This document shows positions 6,281-8,622 of a stretch of DNA of 8,622 nt, piece after piece. The notes beneath the pieces were generated by a model. The model was not told where the DNA came from, searched no databases, and saw only the letters and a list, made by a program, of their open reading frames with translations. Source of the stretch: an uncultured Candidatus Melainabacteria bacterium (GTDB taxonomy: Bacteria; Cyanobacteriota; Vampirovibrionia; Gastranaerophilales; Gastranaerophilaceae); assembly GCA_934728585.1 (NCBI GenBank), contig CAKVDZ010000018.1, positions 1 to 8,622 of the forward strand, in the 5' to 3' direction. The first letter of the stretch is position 1; each line of letters starts with the position of its first letter. A program made the position numbers and the translations under genes.

Positions 6281-7402
6281 ATGCGCAAAATAATTAAATT
6301 ATTCAAAAAATTAAGATTACTAGACAAATACATCTTAAAACAAATTATAGAAATGTTTTTGATGGGTGTATTTGTGTTTACAGCGATTATTTTTGCGTCA
6401 GATACGTTTATCACTTTGATTAAACAAATTTCTATGTATGGAATTCCGTTCAAAGTTGCATTGATTATGATTATTTTGAACTTGCCGTCAGTGTTTGTAA
6501 TGACAATTCCGATGGGTGTTTTACTTTCAACAGTAATGACACTTAATAGATTAAGTTTGTCTTCAGAAATAACGGTAATGCGTTCTTGTGGTATTGGATT
6601 AAACCGTATTGCAAAACCAATATTTGTATTTGCGTTAGTAATGTCTTTGGCAAGTTTCTTTATAAACGAAACAATTGTGCCAGCAGCAACAAAACAGTCA
6701 AAAGACCTTGCTTTGTGGGCTTTTGGTCAAAAAAATATTCCTAATGGAAAACAGAACTTTATTTTTAAAGAAACAGACGGAAGCACTTTAAGAAGACTGT
6801 TTTACGTTGGACATTGTGCTGATAAAACTTTGTATAATATAACCGTTTTGGATATTTCAAAACCAGATATGATTCAAGTTCTTCAATCAAGAATGGGGGC
6901 GACTTCTCCAGAGGGTTGGGAATTCAATAAAGGCGCTATTTATACTGTTTCTAATAATGGAAACATCTTAAATACGACATTCTTTGAACATTCAGTTGCG
7001 CAATTTGGTATGGATTTGTCAAAAGAATTAGAAAAAAATGTTGCTAAGGAACAAAATTTTACACAATTGGTTAAATATTTAGCGACAAATCAACATTTGG
7101 ATAAGAAAACTTCTGATTATTTAAAAATTCAATTGCACGACAAAATTGCACTTCCAATTACAACAATTGTATTTGTTTTGATAGGGGTGCCTTTAGCAAT
7201 TACACCTCCTAGGGTTCGCTATAATAGAGGATTTTTATTCAGTATTTTAATCATATTTTTCTATTATTTGATAAGAGCCTTGTCACTTTCGTTTGGTGAA
7301 ACTGGAGCTTTAATGCCATTTTTGGCAGCGTGGTTGCCAAACATAATTCTTACAATTTGCGGTGCTTACTTGTATCACAAAAAAGTATACACTATTACGT
7401 AA
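6281..7402 (+). CDS. LptF/LptG family lipopolysaccharide export permease
   Basis: A 373-residue inner-membrane permease of the LptF/LptG (YjgP/YjgQ) family. In the LptB2FG complex such proteins pull lipopolysaccharide out of the inner membrane and hand it to the bridge leading to the outer membrane. The layout is typical: LLDKYILKQ amphipathic start (13-21), membrane segments at about 23-45, 57-83 and 110-128, a periplasmic beta-jellyroll at about 130-285, then three more helices at 289-309, 317-337 and 345-366. The coupling segment SEITVMRSCGIG (95-106), which faces the ATPase, is well conserved. Only one such gene is visible here. Whether the organism pairs it with itself or with a distant paralogue is unknown. 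The Shine-Dalgarno is weak (TAAGATAG), consistent with read-through from the dehydrogenase. Confidence 0.92.
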   Translation: MRKIIKLFKKLRLLDKYILKQIIEMFLMGVFVFTAIIFASDTFITLIKQISMYGIPFKVALIMIILNLPSVFVMTIPMGVLLSTVMTLNRLSLSSEITVMRSCGIGLNRIAKPIFVFALVMSLASFFINETIVPAATKQSKDLALWAFGQKNIPNGKQNFIFKETDGSTLRRLFYVGHCADKTLYNITVLDISKPDMIQVLQSRMGATSPEGWEFNKGAIYTVSNNGNILNTTFFEHSVAQFGMDLSKELEKNVAKEQNFTQLVKYLATNQHLDKKTSDYLKIQLHDKIALPITTIVFVLIGVPLAITPPRVRYNRGFLFSILIIFFYYLIRALSLSFGETGALMPFLAAWLPNIILTICGAYLYHKKVYTIT

Positions 7403-7443
7403 TTAGTTTAACAAGAAGTTTTTAGACGTAAATTACGTGTATG

Positions 7444-7463
7444 AATGTGTTTTACACATTTTT
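7444..7463 (+). terminator. Terminator after the LptF/LptG gene
   Basis: AATGTGT-TTT-ACACATT forms a 7-bp stem with a short loop, followed by TTTATTT on the plus strand. It overlaps the stop codon of the converging XRE gene and lacks a T-run on the minus strand, so it should act only on the plus transcript. Confidence 0.65.
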
Positions 7464-7776
7464 ATTTAAGTGCTAAAAAAATTTTGTACATTTGTTTTAA
7501 CAATTTTTCATTTTTGTCTAACTCGTTAATCATTTCTGATTTCATTTCTAAAATAGATTTTTCTGAGTCAAACATGTATAGTTCAAAAGGCTTTACGTTT
7601 AGTGCTTTACAGATTTTTTCTAAAGTTTCTACTGTTGGGTAAAATTTACCATTTTCAATGTAACTTATGTTTGGTGTTCCAATTTCAACAAGTTCCGCAA
7701 GTTGTTCCTGTGTTAGGTTTTTTGCTTTTCTTTTTTCTTTAATTTTTGCGCCCAAAAGTTTTTTATAATTGTTCAT
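7462..7776 (-). CDS. XRE-family helix-turn-helix regulator
   Basis: A 104-residue transcription factor. Residues 5-64 form a Cro/C1-type helix-turn-helix: KIKEKRKAKNLTQEQLAELV holds the positioning helices, and GTPNISYIENGKFYPTVETLEKICKAL holds the recognition helix and the S-x-I-E-N-G-K turn. Residues 70-104 are charged helix, probably for dimerisation. It has no enzyme or ligand domain. It lies head to head with the recombinase-like gene, and the shared 161-bp space carries palindromes suited to a small dimeric repressor. Control of its own gene and of its neighbour is therefore the simplest inference. The ATG is preceded by AAAGG about nine bases away, which is acceptable though weak. Similar regulators guard mobile elements and toxin-antitoxin-like loci. 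Confidence 0.9.
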   Translation of the reverse strand: MNNYKKLLGAKIKEKRKAKNLTQEQLAELVEIGTPNISYIENGKFYPTVETLEKICKALNVKPFELYMFDSEKSILEMKSEMINELDKNEKLLKQMYKIFLALK

Positions 7777-7780
7777 ATAT

Positions 7781-7806
7781 TCTGCCTTTTATAATATTCT
7801 GGCAGA
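7781..7806. promoter_or_regulatory. Inverted repeat operator candidate at XRE promoter
   Basis: TCTGCC (7781-7786) and GGCAGA (7801-7806) are an inverted repeat with 14 bases between, so the centres of the arms lie 20 bp apart, two helical turns. Between them lies a minus-strand TATTAT that would serve as -10 box of the XRE gene. A direct repeat ATATTCTG (7777-7784, 7794-7801) overlaps it. Likely an autoregulatory site. Confidence 0.55.
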
Positions 7807-7847
7807 TAAAAATTTTTTAAACATCGTATGATATAGTATATTTTTGC

Positions 7848-7876
7848 TTGACGTATACTATATAATAGTATATAAT
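7848..7876 (+). promoter_or_regulatory. Promoter with palindromic operator, recombinase-like gene
   Basis: TTGACG (7848-7853) and TATAAT (7871-7876) are separated by exactly 17 bases. A perfect 19-bp palindrome, TATACTAT-ATA-ATAGTATA (7854-7872), fills the spacer and runs into the -10 box. The half-site ATAGTATA recurs at 7833-7840, 32 bp upstream. Transcription would start near 7883, about 55 bases before the ATG. A protein on the palindrome would block RNA polymerase. Confidence 0.72.
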
Positions 7877-7937
7877 TTGTAATAATATATAATAACACAT
7901 TATTTTATAAAAAGTTTGAAAATTTATTGTTAAAATT

Positions 7938-8480
7938 ATGGCTTGCAAACCTATAACTGAAAAAAAATTGATAGAAAAAATTAAACAAAAATACATAGAA
8001 CATAACCAGAAAAGGGATTTGTTAATATTTTTACTTGCGATTAATACTGGAACAAAACTTACAGAGCTTTTGAAACTTAAAGTTTGTGATGTGAAAAATA
8101 AAAATAAACTCGTGATAAAAGACTCTTTAAAAAATTTAAAAAAAGAATTGCCTTTAAATAATGAAATTAAAGGCTTAATAAAAGAATATACAAAAGATAG
8201 AAATTTAAATGAACCCTTGTTTATCTCAAAAGCGGGAAAATCAATTGATAGAGTACAAGTTTTTAGAAATTTTAAAGAAATTTGCGTAGAATTAGGCATA
8301 GAAAATGATTATTCCATTTTGTCATGGCGAAAAACATTTGGATATCATTATTATAAAAAATATGGTGATTTAGCTATTTTAGAATGGTTGTTTAGCCAAA
8401 CCTCTGTCGTTGAAACATTAAAATTCATTGGCATAAATGAAAATTTGAATTCACATTTTAAATTAGATTTTAGTTTGTAA
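7938..8480 (+). CDS. Degenerate tyrosine-recombinase-like protein, probably catalytically dead
   Basis: A 180-residue protein with the catalytic-domain fold of tyrosine recombinases and no N-terminal core-binding domain, like the short single-domain integrases known from Firmicutes. Landmarks are INTGTKLTELLKLKVCDV (35-52), LKKELPLN (67-74), SWRKTFGYHYYKK (129-141) and SVVETLKFIGI (156-166). Compared with active enzymes, the first Arg (TGLR) is Lys40. The His of H-x-x-R is Leu128, whereas Arg131 is kept. The His of the L-x-H-x-S segment is Gln154, and the nucleophilic Tyr is Phe163. Strand cleavage is therefore not expected. The intact frame and the elaborate promoter argue against mere decay, so a DNA-binding role is possible. 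No Shine-Dalgarno is visible before the ATG at 7938. It is divergent from the XRE gene. Confidence 0.8.
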   Translation: MACKPITEKKLIEKIKQKYIEHNQKRDLLIFLLAINTGTKLTELLKLKVCDVKNKNKLVIKDSLKNLKKELPLNNEIKGLIKEYTKDRNLNEPLFISKAGKSIDRVQVFRNFKEICVELGIENDYSILSWRKTFGYHYYKKYGDLAILEWLFSQTSVVETLKFIGINENLNSHFKLDFSL

Positions 8481-8541
8481 TTTACTTTTTATAAGATATT
8501 GTGTGAATAAAAGTATGGTGTTTTAGTTTAATTTAGCGTTA

Positions 8542-8565
8542 TTATTGAATAGGCAATAAATTTTT
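8542..8565 (+). terminator. Weak terminator candidate after the recombinase-like gene
   Basis: TTATTG-AATAGG-CAATAA forms a 6-bp AT-rich stem followed by A and TTTTT. It is the only candidate downstream of the gene within the window, and it is weak. Confidence 0.3.
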
Positions 8566-8597
8566 GAAAAAATACTTTAATGTAGTATAGAAAAAAT

Positions 8598-8622
8598 ATG
8601 TCATTCCGAACTTGTTTCGGAA
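8598..8622. repeat. Palindromic repeat-like sequence cut by the window end
   Basis: The window closes with TTCCGAA-CTTGT-TTCGGAA (8604-8622), preceded by ATGTCA. A TGTCATTCCGAAC-type word followed by its inverted partner is the form of interspersed palindromic elements I recall from several bacterial genomes. Only part of it is inside the window, so its length and copy number are unknown. Confidence 0.5.

Noticed and set aside
7817..8299. Hydrophobic open frame of 160 codons on the minus strand
   Set aside because: It is the shadow of the recombinase-like gene. AT-rich antisense frames look hydrophobic by composition, and it would span the promoter and operator region.

Overview
This is an AT-rich chromosomal window (about one third G+C by eye) from a bacterium with a Gram-negative-type envelope: it carries an LptF/LptG permease, which works only where lipopolysaccharide is sent to an outer membrane. 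Genes are dense and mostly start with ATG behind recognisable Shine-Dalgarno sites, and intrinsic terminators separate the units. The gene mix and composition would fit an uncultured gut lineage such as Gastranaerophilales (Melainabacteria), but this is an inference from general resemblance and not a proven assignment.

Left end (1-865): an unassigned segment with one perfect hairpin, then the 3' ends of two broken genes that point away from each other, a LysR-type regulator (minus strand, with an internal stop) and an aldo/keto reductase (plus strand). The arrangement looks like a divergent regulator/target pair collapsed by one internal deletion. A terminator hairpin follows, serving the next tRNA.

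Middle left (862-2358): tRNA-Arg(ACG) on the minus strand, with a 46-bp direct duplication of its 5' part and leader plus an inverted fragment of its D arm. Then comes a two-gene short-chain chromate transporter (CHR) operon with a 4-base overlap, closed by two back-to-back GC-rich hairpins. Each of these has a T-tract on one strand, so there seems to be one terminator per converging gene.

Middle (2374-5280): a nitrilase-superfamily amidase (minus, TTG start) is divergent from a small tetratricopeptide-repeat protein (plus). A shared terminator separates the latter from a minus-strand pair: a phage-type tail-fibre protein and a small tail-fibre-associated coiled-coil protein. The pair has its own near-consensus promoter and no other phage genes in view.

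Right (5285-7463): a zinc-dependent MDR alcohol/polyol dehydrogenase is followed after 27 bases by the LptF/LptG permease, then a terminator.

Right end (7462-8622): an XRE-family regulator (minus) is divergent from a 180-residue tyrosine-recombinase-like protein (plus). The latter keeps the fold signature but has lost almost every catalytic residue, including the tyrosine nucleophile (Phe instead). The 161-bp space between them holds an inverted repeat around the regulator's probable -10 region and a perfect 19-bp palindrome overlapping the spacer and -10 edge of a near-consensus promoter for the recombinase-like gene. This looks like a compact two-gene regulatory switch and is the most interesting part of the window. 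The window ends inside a palindromic repeat-like sequence.
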